From NCBI RefSeq assembly GCF_040930455.2, contig NZ_CP170494.1: a stretch of DNA of 64,000 nucleotides. One strand, written 5' to 3'. The stretch comes from Neopusillimonas maritima (GTDB lineage: Bacteria; Pseudomonadota; Gammaproteobacteria; Burkholderiales; Burkholderiaceae_B). Numbering within the stretch: position 1 is the stretch's first letter; each line of letters begins with the position of its first letter. A program made the translations under genes and the position numbers. Shown here one piece after another: positions 34,616 through 44,486 of this stretch. A model generated the notes under the pieces. That model ran no database searches. It worked only from the letters and a program-made list of their open reading frames with translations, and was not told the origin of the DNA.

Positions 34616-35827
34616 ATGGATTACATTCTTTCTTTTCTTTCCGGTGGTTTACTGCAGTTTTCGTGGTGGCAGGTTGCATTGGTGGCGCTGGTTTTAACGC
34701 ACATTACCATCGTTGCCGTTACGCTTTTTCTGCACCGTAGCCAAGCGCATCGGGGCATTGATCTGCATCCGGCAGTCATGCACTTTTTCCGCTTCTGGCT
34801 TTGGATGACCACCGGTATGGTGACCAAAGAATGGGTTGCCATTCACCGTAAGCATCACGCCAAGTGCGAACGCGAGGGCGACCCTCACTCACCTATGGTA
34901 TTCGGTATTAACCGGGTTTTTTTCCAGGGTGCGGAACTGTACCGTCGCGAGTCGAACAATGAAGAAACGCTCAAGCGTTTCGGTTACGGCACGCCCGATG
35001 ACTGGATGGAAAAGAACATTTATTCGCGTCACAGTGTGATGGGTATCCTGATCATGCTGGCTATCGACGTTGCGTTGTTTGGTTTCCTGGGCCTAACGGT
35101 TTGGGCTATCCAAATGGCCTGGATTCCGTTCTGGGCTGCCGGTGTGGTTAATGGCCTGGGTCATTTCTGGGGCTATCGCAATTACGCCAGCCCGGACACC
35201 AGCACGAATGTGTTCCCCATCGGTTTAATTATCGGGGGCGAGGAACTTCACAATAACCACCACGCCTATGGCACGTCGGCCAAGTTTTCCACCAAGTGGT
35301 ACGAATTCGACATTGGTTGGGGTTATATTCAAATTCTGCGTGTTTTAGGCTTGGCCAAAGTGCGTCGTATGGCGCCCAAGCTGAAGCTGAAGCCGGTTGT
35401 GCCGGCGGTAAGCGAAAGCACATTGGAAGGCATCATTTTGCACCGCTATGAAGTGCTGGCCCGCTACACCGACATGCTGAAGAAAACGGCATCCGATGAA
35501 CTCACTCGTCTGAAACCCCAGCGTCGCATCGGCAGCGCCGATTGTCACTGGTCGTTGCTGGCGCGTGCCAAAAACTGGTTGCATCATACGGATGAAAGCC
35601 GATTAGAACCCGAGCAAAAAGCCGACCTCGATATCGTTCTGGCGCAGAATCAATCGCTATCCACATTAGTTCAAATGCGCACAGAGCTCACCCGCTTATG
35701 GGAAAGCTCAAGTGCCAGCAGCGAACAATTGCTGCAAGACTTGCAAGCTTGGTGCCATCGGGCTCAGCAAAGCGGCATTGAAGGGCTTGAGCAGTTCGCC
35801 TTGCGTCTGCGCCGCTATGCGGCATGA
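34616..35827 (+). CDS. Fatty acid desaturase (acyl-CoA delta-9 type)
   Basis: A 403-residue membrane di-iron desaturase introducing a cis double bond into acyl chains. The three histidine boxes are HRSQAHR, HRKHHAK and HNNHHAY, set between hydrophobic pairs of helices. The C-terminal ~130 residues form a soluble helical extension. Likely role is membrane fluidity control. The stop overlaps uvrD by 4 bp (ATGA). Confidence 0.9.
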   Translation: MDYILSFLSGGLLQFSWWQVALVALVLTHITIVAVTLFLHRSQAHRGIDLHPAVMHFFRFWLWMTTGMVTKEWVAIHRKHHAKCEREGDPHSPMVFGINRVFFQGAELYRRESNNEETLKRFGYGTPDDWMEKNIYSRHSVMGILIMLAIDVALFGFLGLTVWAIQMAWIPFWAAGVVNGLGHFWGYRNYASPDTSTNVFPIGLIIGGEELHNNHHAYGTSAKFSTKWYEFDIGWGYIQILRVLGLAKVRRMAPKLKLKPVVPAVSESTLEGIILHRYEVLARYTDMLKKTASDELTRLKPQRRIGSADCHWSLLARAKNWLHHTDESRLEPEQKADLDIVLAQNQSLSTLVQMRTELTRLWESSSASSEQLLQDLQAWCHRAQQSGIEGLEQFALRLRRYAA

Positions 35828-38109
35828 TCGGGTCGCTTAACGAACAACAACAAGCCGCTGTTACCCTGCCTGAAGGCCATGCCCTTGTGCTGGCCGGTGC
35901 GGGCAGTGGTAAAACCCGGGTGCTGACCACCCGTATGGCCTGGCTTATTCAAACCAGTCAGGTCAGTCCATTCGGGCTGTTGGCGGTTACCTTTACCAAT
36001 AAGTCAGCGCGTGAGATGCTCACGCGTTTATCGTCTTTATTACCCATTAATACCCGTGGCATGTGGGTGGGTACGTTTCATGGTTTGTGCAACCGCTTGT
36101 TGCGGGCGCATCATCGCGACGCGGGCTTGCCGCAAACCTTTCAAATACTGGACTCAGCCGATCAACTATCGGCTATTAAACGTTTAATCAAGGCGGCCGG
36201 TATTGATGACGACAAATACCCGCCGCGTGATGTTCAGCGTTTCATCAACGGATCCAAAGAGCAGGGTTTGCGTCCCGAGCAGGTTGACGCCTGGGATGCG
36301 CACCGTCGCGGTTTGATCAGCATCTACGAGCAATACCAGGCCCAGTGTGAGCGTGAAGGCGTGGTGGATTTCGCCGAGTTGTTGCTACGTGCCTATGAGC
36401 TTTTGTCGCGCAACGCGCCTATCCGCGAGCACTATCAGCGTCGCTTTCAGCATATTCTTATCGACGAATTTCAGGACACCAACGATTTACAGTATCGTTG
36501 GCTGAAGTTGTTGGCCGGGGGTGGTGCGTCGTTGTTTGCCGTAGGTGATGACGATCAATCCATTTATGCGTTTCGCGGCGCCAATGTGGGCAATATGGCT
36601 GCATTCGAACGCGATTATGCCAAAGGCAATGTCATTCGACTTGAGCAGAATTATCGTTCCCACGGTCATATTCTGGATTCCGCCAACGCGCTGATTGCGC
36701 ATAATGCCGCGCGGTTGGGGAAAAACCTTTGGACCGAAGAAGGGGAAGGTGAGCCGGTGCGCGTGTGTGAGCAAGGTACCGACTTGCTCGAGGCGCAATG
36801 GGTGGTGGATGAAATCAAGTCGTTGGTAAACGACGGCCACACTCGTAGCGACATTGCCGTACTGTATCGAAGCAATGCACAATCGCGTGTTATTGAACAT
36901 GCTTTATTTTCCAGCGGCTTGCCGTACAAGGTTTATGGCGGCCTGCGCTTTTTTGAGCGTCAGGAAGTCAAGCATGCGCTGGCTTATTTGCGCTTGATTA
37001 CCAACCCGAACGACGATACATCCTGGCTTCGGGTAGTGAATTTCCCCGCGCGCGGCATTGGCGCGCGTACGTTGGAGCAGTTGGGTGACGCAGCGCGGGC
37101 GGCCGGTTCCAGCCTGTATGGCGCTGTGGATTCCTTAAGCGGTAAAAGTGGTCTCAAGTTGCAGGCTTTCGCCGAACTGTTGGCGCAACTAACCGAACAG
37201 GCACATTACTTGCCGCTTCCTGAAATAATTGAGCATGTGGTGCATCACAGCGGCCTACGTGATTTTTACATGGGCGAAAAAGAAGGTGAGGATCGCCTTG
37301 AGAACCTTCAGGAATTGGTGAACGCGGCGGCGGTTTTTGTGGGTGAGGAAGGTATGGTGGGCGAACCGGCGTTGTCGCAAGCGGCGCGGGAAACCGTTGA
37401 CCCTCTTGATATGGCGGGGCCTCCTACCATGTCACCGCTTGATTCGTTTTTGTCGCATGCTTCGCTGGAAGCCGGTGATAATCAGGCGCGTGCCGGTGAA
37501 GACGCCATTCAACTCATGACAGTGCATGCGGCCAAAGGGCTTGAGTTCGACTCGGTGTTTATGACCGGTTTGGAAGAGGGCTTGTTTCCACATGAAAACA
37601 GCCTGACCGAGCAAGGCGGGCTGGAAGAGGAACGCCGCTTAATGTACGTGGCCATGACACGGGCACGCAAGCGTTTATATCTTACGTTGGCGCAAAGCCG
37701 AATGTTGCATGGGCAAACCCGTTATGCCATGCGCTCGCGCTTTCTGGAGGAAATTCCCGATGCCCATTTGAAATGGCTGACGCCTAAGGTGTCGACCATG
37801 GGGGCCGCAATGGGTTCAGGCATGGGCTCGTCGTGGTCGGGCAGCGGGTATCGGCGTGGCGATGCCTATAATCGCCCGTCTACCGGCGCGATGTCGCCGC
37901 GCGAACCGCGCCTCGCGACTAGTGGTGTCAGGGTGGGTGAGAAGCAATTTCGTATTGGTCAAGGCGTACATCATGCCAAGTTTGGTGACGGTACGATTAT
38001 TGGCTTAAGCGGCATGGGCAACGATGCTCAGGCACAAATTCAGTTTCGCGACGTGGGGACGAAAACGCTGGCGCTGGGTGTGGCGAAATTGGATATTGTT
38101 TCCAGTTAA
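35824..38109 (+). CDS. uvrD: DNA helicase II, UvrD/PcrA type
   Basis: A 761-residue SF1A 3'-5' helicase for nucleotide excision and mismatch repair. AGAGSGKT at 24-31 is Walker A; DEFQDTN, GDDDQSIYAFRGA and MTVHAAKGLEFDSVF are further helicase motifs. A Gly/Ser-rich linker (GAAMGSGMGSSWSGSG) leads to a C-terminal Tudor-like domain (FRIGQGVHHAKFGDGTIIG), which in UvrD/PcrA contacts RNA polymerase. Start ATG overlaps the desaturase stop. Confidence 0.95.
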   Translation: MIGSLNEQQQAAVTLPEGHALVLAGAGSGKTRVLTTRMAWLIQTSQVSPFGLLAVTFTNKSAREMLTRLSSLLPINTRGMWVGTFHGLCNRLLRAHHRDAGLPQTFQILDSADQLSAIKRLIKAAGIDDDKYPPRDVQRFINGSKEQGLRPEQVDAWDAHRRGLISIYEQYQAQCEREGVVDFAELLLRAYELLSRNAPIREHYQRRFQHILIDEFQDTNDLQYRWLKLLAGGGASLFAVGDDDQSIYAFRGANVGNMAAFERDYAKGNVIRLEQNYRSHGHILDSANALIAHNAARLGKNLWTEEGEGEPVRVCEQGTDLLEAQWVVDEIKSLVNDGHTRSDIAVLYRSNAQSRVIEHALFSSGLPYKVYGGLRFFERQEVKHALAYLRLITNPNDDTSWLRVVNFPARGIGARTLEQLGDAARAAGSSLYGAVDSLSGKSGLKLQAFAELLAQLTEQAHYLPLPEIIEHVVHHSGLRDFYMGEKEGEDRLENLQELVNAAAVFVGEEGMVGEPALSQAARETVDPLDMAGPPTMSPLDSFLSHASLEAGDNQARAGEDAIQLMTVHAAKGLEFDSVFMTGLEEGLFPHENSLTEQGGLEEERRLMYVAMTRARKRLYLTLAQSRMLHGQTRYAMRSRFLEEIPDAHLKWLTPKVSTMGAAMGSGMGSSWSGSGYRRGDAYNRPSTGAMSPREPRLATSGVRVGEKQFRIGQGVHHAKFGDGTIIGLSGMGNDAQAQIQFRDVGTKTLALGVAKLDIVSS

Positions 38110-38124
38110 GGTTAATGCGCCCAG

Positions 38125-40098
38125 CTACTGTTGCGTTGCTTCATTAAATTGCTGTTCCAGCGCTTCTATCTCTTCTTGCAGCGTCAGCCAACGGGTTTCT
38201 GCCTGCTCTAACTGTTTGTTCAGTTCGCCATGCTCCGCCAATACTTTCACCCGCTCATCACGTCGGGCGTCGGTGTACAACTCGGTGTCGGCAATTGTGG
38301 CATCCAGCGTTTGCAGGCGTACACGCAAGGTGTCCATCTTTTTTTCAATGGTATTCAATTCTTTTTCAAGCGGTTTGCGCTGAGCCGACAAACGCTGGCG
38401 TGCTTCAGCTTCTAGCCGCTTACGCGCTTTTCGATCGGCTTCCGTTTCGCCTGCGCCGCTGTTTGAGTTTTCATTGCCGGCATCTCGGGCCTCTTCCCGC
38501 GCTTCAGCACGTTGCTGGGCGCTACGTTGCAAAAGCCACTCGCGGTAGTCGTCCAGATCGCCATCGAATTCGGTTACGCCACCGTCGGCCACAATCCAGA
38601 ACTCGTCAACTGTGGTGCGCAATAGGTGGCGATCATGTGATACCAGCAGCATGCTGCCGTCATATTCTGCCAACGCGGTGGCCAGCGCTTCTCGGGTGTC
38701 GACATCCAGATGGTTGCTGGGCTCGTCGAGCAACAATAGGTTAGGTTTTTGCCACACAATCAGCGCCAGGGCCAAACGCGCTTTTTCCCCGCCCGATAAA
38801 GGTGCAATATGCTGGTTGACCATATCCCCGCTAAAACCAAAACGGCCCAGATAATTACGCAGGGTTTGCTCGCGTTCTTCAGGGGCGATACGGGCAAGAT
38901 GTTGCAGCGGCGTGCTGCCGGCATCCAGCATTTCAAGTTGATGTTGCGCGAAGTAGCCGATATTTAAGCCTTTGGAAGGGCGGTAATGTCCGGCCAACGC
39001 AGGCAGCTCTTGCGCCAGCGTTTTGATCAGGGTGCTTTTGCCTGCACCATTCACGCCCAGAACGCCAATTCGTGCACCGCCACGCAGCATCAGCTTGACG
39101 TTTTTTAAAATCGGCGTGTCACCTTGCTCCGACCGGTATCCCGTTGTGATGTCATCCAGAATCAAAAGCGGATCCGGCATTGAGTCAGGCGAGGGCAGGT
39201 ACAGATCAATCCCCGCTTCGGCGTGCAGGGGCGCCAGCGTTTCCATTCGTGCCAGCGCTTTAACCCGGCTTTGGGCTTGCTTGGCTTTGGTGGCTTTGGC
39301 CTTGAAGCGGTCAATAAACTGTTTCAAACGGGCGGTTTCTCTGGTTTGCCGCTCCCACGCCAAACGGGTTTGGCGCATCCGTTCTGCGCGTTGGGTCAGG
39401 AAATCTTCATAACCACCTTTATAGCGAACCAGTTTGGCCTGGTCGAAATGCAGAATGCTGCGGGCAACGGCATCGAGGAACTCGGTATCGTGGGAAATGA
39501 CAATGACCGTGCCTGAATAGGCTGCCAGCCACTTTTCCAGCCATAGCATGGCGTCAAGGTCCAGGTGGTTGGTGGGTTCGTCCAGCAGCAATAGTTCTGA
39601 CGGTGCCATGAGGGCACGGGCCAGTGCCAACCGCATTTGCCAGCCGCCGGAAAATTCGTTTACCGGTTTCATCCAAGTGTCGGGTGCGAAACCCAGCCCT
39701 GCCAAAAGCTGTTCCGCGCGCGAAGGCGCCGTCCAGGCGTCAGCCTCCACCAGGGCGGTTTCCAGCTCGGCTATGCGGTGGCCTTCTGAGTCGGGCGTTT
39801 GTTCGCGTTTGGCTTGCAGTTGCCGCAACCCCTGGTCGCCGTCAATGACGAACTCGCGGGCGGGTCGGCTGGGGTGACGAATGTCTTGCTCTACGCTGGC
39901 AATGCGCCAGGAGGCCGGCATTTCCAGGTTGCCGGCATCCAGATCCAGTTCGCCTTTCAACAAGGAGAAAAGGGTGGATTTGCCGGCGCCGTTCTTGCCC
40001 ACAATGCCCAACCGCTCGCTTGAGTTTACAACAAAACTGGTGTCGTCCAGTAAAACTTTGGTTCCTCGACGCAGAGTAATGCCACTTGCACGAATCAC
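38125..40098 (-). CDS. ABC-F family ATPase (YheS-like)
   Basis: A 657-residue cytosolic protein with two ABC domains and no membrane helices, the ABC-F class that acts on ribosomes. Walker A loops GKNGAGKST and GVNGAGKST, signatures FSGGWQMRLALA and LSGGEKARLALA are present; a charged coiled-coil tail (about 555-657) resembles YheS/Uup. GTG 40098 overlaps the prmB stop (GTGA) and matches the conserved N-terminus (VIRASGITLRRG). The specific ribosomal role is not known. Confidence 0.9.
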   Translation of the reverse strand: MIRASGITLRRGTKVLLDDTSFVVNSSERLGIVGKNGAGKSTLFSLLKGELDLDAGNLEMPASWRIASVEQDIRHPSRPAREFVIDGDQGLRQLQAKREQTPDSEGHRIAELETALVEADAWTAPSRAEQLLAGLGFAPDTWMKPVNEFSGGWQMRLALARALMAPSELLLLDEPTNHLDLDAMLWLEKWLAAYSGTVIVISHDTEFLDAVARSILHFDQAKLVRYKGGYEDFLTQRAERMRQTRLAWERQTRETARLKQFIDRFKAKATKAKQAQSRVKALARMETLAPLHAEAGIDLYLPSPDSMPDPLLILDDITTGYRSEQGDTPILKNVKLMLRGGARIGVLGVNGAGKSTLIKTLAQELPALAGHYRPSKGLNIGYFAQHQLEMLDAGSTPLQHLARIAPEEREQTLRNYLGRFGFSGDMVNQHIAPLSGGEKARLALALIVWQKPNLLLLDEPSNHLDVDTREALATALAEYDGSMLLVSHDRHLLRTTVDEFWIVADGGVTEFDGDLDDYREWLLQRSAQQRAEAREEARDAGNENSNSGAGETEADRKARKRLEAEARQRLSAQRKPLEKELNTIEKKMDTLRVRLQTLDATIADTELYTDARRDERVKVLAEHGELNKQLEQAETRWLTLQEEIEALEQQFNEATQQ

Positions 40099-40991
40099 GA
40101 CGCCAATTGCTCCCGCGTCAGCAGCAGAATCTGATTGTCGGCATTGGCGGTGCTGAGCCAAACGGGCTCAAGCTCGGGGAATGCCGTCATGAAATTTTCG
40201 AACTCATTGCCGATTTCAAGCACCAGTAGCCCGTTGGCCGCCAGAAATTGTGGTGCATCGTTCAGAATACGCCGCACCAGATCCATGCCGTCATCCCCCC
40301 CTGCCAGTGCATTGGTGGGCTCATGGCGGTATTCGGCGGGAAGCGATTCCATTGAGTGGCTGTTCACGTAAGGTGGGTTGCAGATAATCAGGTTGTATTG
40401 GCAATCGGGCAGATTGTTGAACAGGTCGCTTTGGTGCACGGTTACCCGGCCGTCCAGCCCAAAGTATTCAATATTTTGGTCGGCCACTTCCAGTGCGTGT
40501 TCCGACACATCGACGGCGTCGACCTGCGCATTGGGGAAAGCCAACGCAGCCAGAATCGCCAGGCACCCCGAGCCCGTGCACAAGTCGAGTACAAAGTCTA
40601 TGTCGTCGGGGTCGACCACCCACGGCTCAAGGTTGTCGGCCAGTAGCTCGGAAATGGGAGAGCGCGGCACAATGACCCGAGGATCGACAAAAAAGCGGTG
40701 CCCTTGCAACCAGGCTTCACCGGTTAGGTAAGCAGCAGGTACACGTTCGTCCAACCGACGCGCTACCAGTTTTAGATAGCGCTCGCGTTCCTCGGGCAAC
40801 ACCTTGGCGTCGAGGAACGGATCCAGCGTGTCGAGCGGTAAATGCAAGGTGTGCAGCAACAGATAAACTGCTTCATCCCAAGCGTTGTCGGAGCCGTGCC
40901 CAAAACTCAGCTGAGCCGCGTTGAACTGGGTAACGGTGTAACGTAATAAATCGCGGACAGTGAAAAGTTCGGAATGGGCAGAGGGGTGCAT
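40095..40991 (-). CDS. prmB: 50S ribosomal protein L3 glutamine methyltransferase
   Basis: Methylates a glutamine of ribosomal protein L3. The 298-residue enzyme has LDLCTGSGCLA (136-146) for SAM and the glutamine-binding NPPY at 205-208. VPRSPISEL (109-117) distinguishes PrmB from the release-factor enzyme PrmC. ATG 40991 follows an AGGAG Shine-Dalgarno. It is 13 bp after dapE and overlaps the ABC-F gene. Confidence 0.93.
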   Translation of the reverse strand: MHPSAHSELFTVRDLLRYTVTQFNAAQLSFGHGSDNAWDEAVYLLLHTLHLPLDTLDPFLDAKVLPEERERYLKLVARRLDERVPAAYLTGEAWLQGHRFFVDPRVIVPRSPISELLADNLEPWVVDPDDIDFVLDLCTGSGCLAILAALAFPNAQVDAVDVSEHALEVADQNIEYFGLDGRVTVHQSDLFNNLPDCQYNLIICNPPYVNSHSMESLPAEYRHEPTNALAGGDDGMDLVRRILNDAPQFLAANGLLVLEIGNEFENFMTAFPELEPVWLSTANADNQILLLTREQLAS

Positions 40992-41004
40992 AACCGACTC
41001 CTGG

Positions 41005-42135
41005 TTAATTAAGCAACAGGTTTTCAAGTGTGCGCCGATAAATGTTCTTTAACGGCTCCAGGGCGGTAAGGTCGATATGTTCGTTAATTTGATGAATGCT
41101 GGCATTAATGGGGCCAAACTCCACCACTTGCGGGCAAATTTTTGCAATAAAGCGGCCGTCTGAAGTACCACCCGTGGTGGACAGTTCGGCTTTTACCCCG
41201 GTTTCATCTTTAATGGCCTGGCATAGCGCTTGGCTTAAGGCGCCCGTTTCCGTTAAGAAAGGTTCGCCGCTAAGCGTCCAGAGCAGGTCATATTCGATAT
41301 GATGGCGGTCGAGTATGGCATGCACCCGCTGCTTCAGTGATTCCGGCGTGCTTTCGGTGGAAAACCGGAAGTTGAACATGATTTCAGCCGTGCCGGGTAC
41401 GACATTGGTTGCACCGGTGCCGGAATGCAAATTGGAAATTTGAAACGTTGTGGGTGGGAAATACTCGTTGCCGGTGTCCCATTCTTCTTGTGTGAGTTCC
41501 TGCAAAGCCGGGGCCAGAACGTGAATAGGATTAATGGCCAGATGCGGATACGCGACATGGCCTTGTTTTCCTTTAACCGTTAAATGTCCTGATAACGAGC
41601 CGCGCCGCCCGTTTTTAACCGTATCGCCCAATGTTTTGGATGACGTGGGCTCGCCCACAATACAGAAATCAAATTTTTCATTACGCGCCGACAAGGCTTT
41701 GCACACTTTCACCGTGCCATTTACCGACGGACCTTCTTCGTCCGACGTAATCAGCATGGCGATTGACCCTTTATGATCGGGGTGTTGGGTAACGAACTCT
41801 TCAGCAGCAATGGTAAAGGCGGCAATGGAGCTTTTCATGTCGGCCGCGCCGCGCCCGTATAGAAAGCCGTTTTTCTCCGTAGGCTCGAAAGGGTCGGTAT
41901 CCCATTGCTCAAGCGGGCCCGTGGGTACTACGTCGGTATGGCCGGCAAACACGATACACGGGGCCTGCGTGCCTTTGCGCAACCAGAGGTTAGTGACTTC
42001 TTCAAATACGAGCGTTTCGCTTTTGAAACCCACGCCGGCAAGGCGTTCCGACAGCATGGGCTGGCAGCCCGCATCGTCGGGCGTAACCGACGGGCGGGCG
42101 ATGAGTGCTTTGGTGAAATCCAGCACAGAAGACAT
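41005..42135 (-). CDS. dapE: Succinyl-diaminopimelate desuccinylase
   Basis: Removes succinate from N-succinyl-LL-diaminopimelate, giving LL-DAP for lysine and peptidoglycan. The 376-residue di-zinc peptidase-family enzyme has FAGHTDVVPTG and GRGAADMKSS (metal ligands), and the catalytic Glu region TSDEEGPSVNGT. Its ATG shares one base with the dapD stop (TAATG), so the genes are translationally coupled. Confidence 0.97.
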   Translation of the reverse strand: MSSVLDFTKALIARPSVTPDDAGCQPMLSERLAGVGFKSETLVFEEVTNLWLRKGTQAPCIVFAGHTDVVPTGPLEQWDTDPFEPTEKNGFLYGRGAADMKSSIAAFTIAAEEFVTQHPDHKGSIAMLITSDEEGPSVNGTVKVCKALSARNEKFDFCIVGEPTSSKTLGDTVKNGRRGSLSGHLTVKGKQGHVAYPHLAINPIHVLAPALQELTQEEWDTGNEYFPPTTFQISNLHSGTGATNVVPGTAEIMFNFRFSTESTPESLKQRVHAILDRHHIEYDLLWTLSGEPFLTETGALSQALCQAIKDETGVKAELSTTGGTSDGRFIAKICPQVVEFGPINASIHQINEHIDLTALEPLKNIYRRTLENLLLN

Positions 42136-42956
42136 TAGGCCCTCAATAGTTCGTTAATGCTGGTTTTGGCGCGTGTTTGTGCATCAACACGCTTGACAAT
42201 CACCGCGCAGGCCAGGCTGTGTGAGCCATCGGCTGCAGGCAGGGTGCCGGGCACTACAACGGAGCCTGATGGAACACGACCGTATACGACTTCACCTGTA
42301 GTGCGGTCGTAGATTTTGGTGCTTTGTGACAGGAACACGCCCATGGCCAGCACCGAGTTTTCTTCCACAATGACGCCTTCCACGACTTCCGAGCGGGCGC
42401 CAATAAAGCAATTGTCTTCAATAATGGTGGGGTTGGCCTGCAGGGGCTCCAGTACGCCGCCAATGCCCACGCCACCCGACAAGTGAACGTTTTTGCCGAT
42501 TTGAGCGCAAGACCCGACGGTGGCCCAGGTGTCTACCATGCTGCCTTCATCGACATAGGCGCCGATATTGACATAAGAAGGCATCAGCACCACATTCTTT
42601 CCAATGAAGGAGCCTTTGCGCGCAACGGCCGGTGGTACGACGCGGAATCCGCCTTTGGCGAAATCGGCTTCGGTGTAGTCGGCAAATTTCAGGCCCACTT
42701 TGTCGTAGTATTGAACCGGTGCCTGACCAACAATATGGTTGTTCTCAAGGCGAAATGACAGCAGCACGGCTTTTTTAACCCACTGGTGCACAACCCAGTC
42801 GCCGTCTTGTTTTTCAGCGACGCGCAAGGTGCCCTGGTCGAGCTTGGCCAGGGTATCTGCAACGGCTTCACGCACGGCTGCACCGGCAGTGGTGGGGCTG
42901 ATATCGGCACGGTTTTCCCAAGCCTGTTCAATGGTGTTTTGTAAATCGTGACTCAT
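42135..42956 (-). CDS. dapD: Tetrahydrodipicolinate N-succinyltransferase
   Basis: Adds succinyl from succinyl-CoA to tetrahydrodipicolinate, opening the succinylase branch of DAP synthesis. The 273-residue trimer-type protein shows an N-terminal helical domain and a left-handed beta helix of hexapeptide repeats (about 105-230, including GAYVDEGSMVDTWATVG). It lies between dapC, which encodes the following step, and dapE; 98 bp separate it from dapC, room for its own promoter. Confidence 0.97.
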   Translation of the reverse strand: MSHDLQNTIEQAWENRADISPTTAGAAVREAVADTLAKLDQGTLRVAEKQDGDWVVHQWVKKAVLLSFRLENNHIVGQAPVQYYDKVGLKFADYTEADFAKGGFRVVPPAVARKGSFIGKNVVLMPSYVNIGAYVDEGSMVDTWATVGSCAQIGKNVHLSGGVGIGGVLEPLQANPTIIEDNCFIGARSEVVEGVIVEENSVLAMGVFLSQSTKIYDRTTGEVVYGRVPSGSVVVPGTLPAADGSHSLACAVIVKRVDAQTRAKTSINELLRA

Positions 42957-43054
42957 AATGGTTTTTTAGCTTAAAGGTTGGAAGTTGAAAACGATGACTT
43001 GATTGTAGTTGACTCTGCCTGGCCTGTTGGGTCTGGTGAGTCTCTTTGTTATTG

Positions 43055-44248
43055 CTACGCCCGTTGCTTTAAAAAGGCGGCGATGCGATGGGCGGCTTCT
43101 ATGCATTGTTCCTTACCCGCCACCAGTGCCATTCGCACGCGGTTATGGCCTGGATTCACGCCGTGTGCCTCGCGGGCCAAAAAACTGCCTGGCAAAACGG
43201 TTACGCCTGTGTGGGTATGCAGGTCTAGCGCAAATTCAGTGTCAGAGTAGGGTGTGGCGGCCCATAGGTAGAAACCGGCTTGCGGCTTTTCAACATTTAG
43301 CACGGGTTGCAAAATGGGTAGCACAGCATCAAATTTTTCACGGTAAAGGCGCCGGTTCTCGACAACATGCTGCTCGTCATTCCAGGCGGCAATGCTGGCT
43401 TGCGACACCACCGCGCTCATGGCGCTGCCATGGTAAGTTCGATACAAAAGAAAGGCTTTCATGATGTCGGCATCGCCTGCCACAAAGCCTGAGCGTAACC
43501 CTGGCACATTAGACCGCTTCGACAGGCTGGAAAAGCAGACCAGGTTCTTGTATGTGTCACGCCCCAGTTTTTGTGCGGCTTGCAGGCCGCCCAGCGGCTT
43601 TTCAGTATCATTGAAGTAGATTTCGGAATAGCACTCGTCGGCTGCAATGACAAAGTTGAATTCCTCACTGAGCGCGAACAAGGTGCGCCATTCGTCCAGT
43701 GTCATCACATTGCCGGCCGGGTTGCCGGGCGAACATACAAACACCAACCGCGTGCGCTGCCATACATCGCGCGGGACGGCTTGCCAGTTATACCCAAATT
43801 GACGTTCAGCCTCGGCATTAATGTAGTAAGGCTGCGCACCGGCCAGAATGGCGGCACCTTCATAGATTTGGTAGAAGGGGTTTGGGCAAACAACATAAGC
43901 GTTGGCCGTTGGGTCGATGACGGCCTGGGTAAACGAAAACAGCGCCTCGCGCGACCCCAGTGCCGGCAGGATTTGCGTATCGGGGTTCGGCGCCGGAATG
44001 TCGTATCGCCGTGCAATCCATTGTGCAATCGTTTCCCGCAGCGCTGCGTCGCCCTTGGTGGGCGGATACGCGGCAAGCCCATCCAACGATGCACTAAGCA
44101 CTTCCTTGATGAAAGGCGGCGTATCGTGCTTGGGTTCACCAATTGATAGGCTGATAGGGTCGGAATGAGGCGCGGCGGTATTTTGCGCTAATAGTTGTCG
44201 AAGTTTTTCGAAAGGATAAGGATGCAGGTTGCCAAGAAGCGGGTTCAT
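43055..44248 (-). CDS. dapC: Succinyldiaminopimelate transaminase
   Basis: A 397-residue fold-type I PLP aminotransferase. Lys244 in SLSKRSNVPGLRSG holds PLP; SPGNPAGN and ADECYSEIY are the other cofactor motifs. The N-terminus (MNPLLGNLHPYPFEKL) and linkage to dapD-dapE identify it as DapC, making N-succinyl-2,6-diaminopimelate. It diverges from tRNA-Leu. Confidence 0.94.
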   Translation of the reverse strand: MNPLLGNLHPYPFEKLRQLLAQNTAAPHSDPISLSIGEPKHDTPPFIKEVLSASLDGLAAYPPTKGDAALRETIAQWIARRYDIPAPNPDTQILPALGSREALFSFTQAVIDPTANAYVVCPNPFYQIYEGAAILAGAQPYYINAEAERQFGYNWQAVPRDVWQRTRLVFVCSPGNPAGNVMTLDEWRTLFALSEEFNFVIAADECYSEIYFNDTEKPLGGLQAAQKLGRDTYKNLVCFSSLSKRSNVPGLRSGFVAGDADIMKAFLLYRTYHGSAMSAVVSQASIAAWNDEQHVVENRRLYREKFDAVLPILQPVLNVEKPQAGFYLWAATPYSDTEFALDLHTHTGVTVLPGSFLAREAHGVNPGHNRVRMALVAGKEQCIEAAHRIAAFLKQRA

Positions 44249-44324
44249 TATGTTGTATGCGCTGGTTGCGTGTAGCCGGCCATTTTAACAAGCCCCAAAA
44301 ACTTGTTTATATTGCGTTCTGGTT

Positions 44325-44353
44325 TTACTGGGGCTGGTTTCTACTGTTATACT
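44325..44353 (+). promoter_or_regulatory. Predicted promoter of tRNA-Leu
   Basis: TATACT (44348-44353) is a good -10 hexamer; 17 nt upstream TTACTG (44325-44330) is a weak -35. The mature tRNA begins 19 nt after the -10, leaving a leader of about 12 nt. Confidence 0.45.
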
Positions 44354-44371
44354 ATCTGGCTTCCCATACAT

Positions 44372-44456
44372 GCGAACGTGGCGGAATTGGTAGACGCACC
44401 AGATTTAGGTTCTGGCGCCGAGAGGTGTGAGAGTTCGAGTCTCTCCGTTCGCACCA
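44372..44456 (+). tRNA. tRNA-Leu (anticodon UAG)
   Basis: An 85-nt class II tRNA. The acceptor stem GCGAACG (44372-44378) pairs with CGTTCGC (44446-44452), followed by encoded ACCA. The anticodon stem CCAGA/TCTGG (44399-44403, 44411-44415) holds the loop TTTAGGT with anticodon TAG at 44406-44408, reading CUN leucine codons. A long variable arm and the T-loop TTCGAGT are visible. Confidence 0.95.
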
Positions 44457-44486
44457 TGTATTGGCGGGCATCTCCTAGGAGACATC

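Noticed and set aside
44471..44482. 12-bp palindrome TCTCCTAGGAGA over the dehalogenase Shine-Dalgarno
   Set aside because: With a minimal loop only about four pairs could form in RNA, too weak to argue for translational control.
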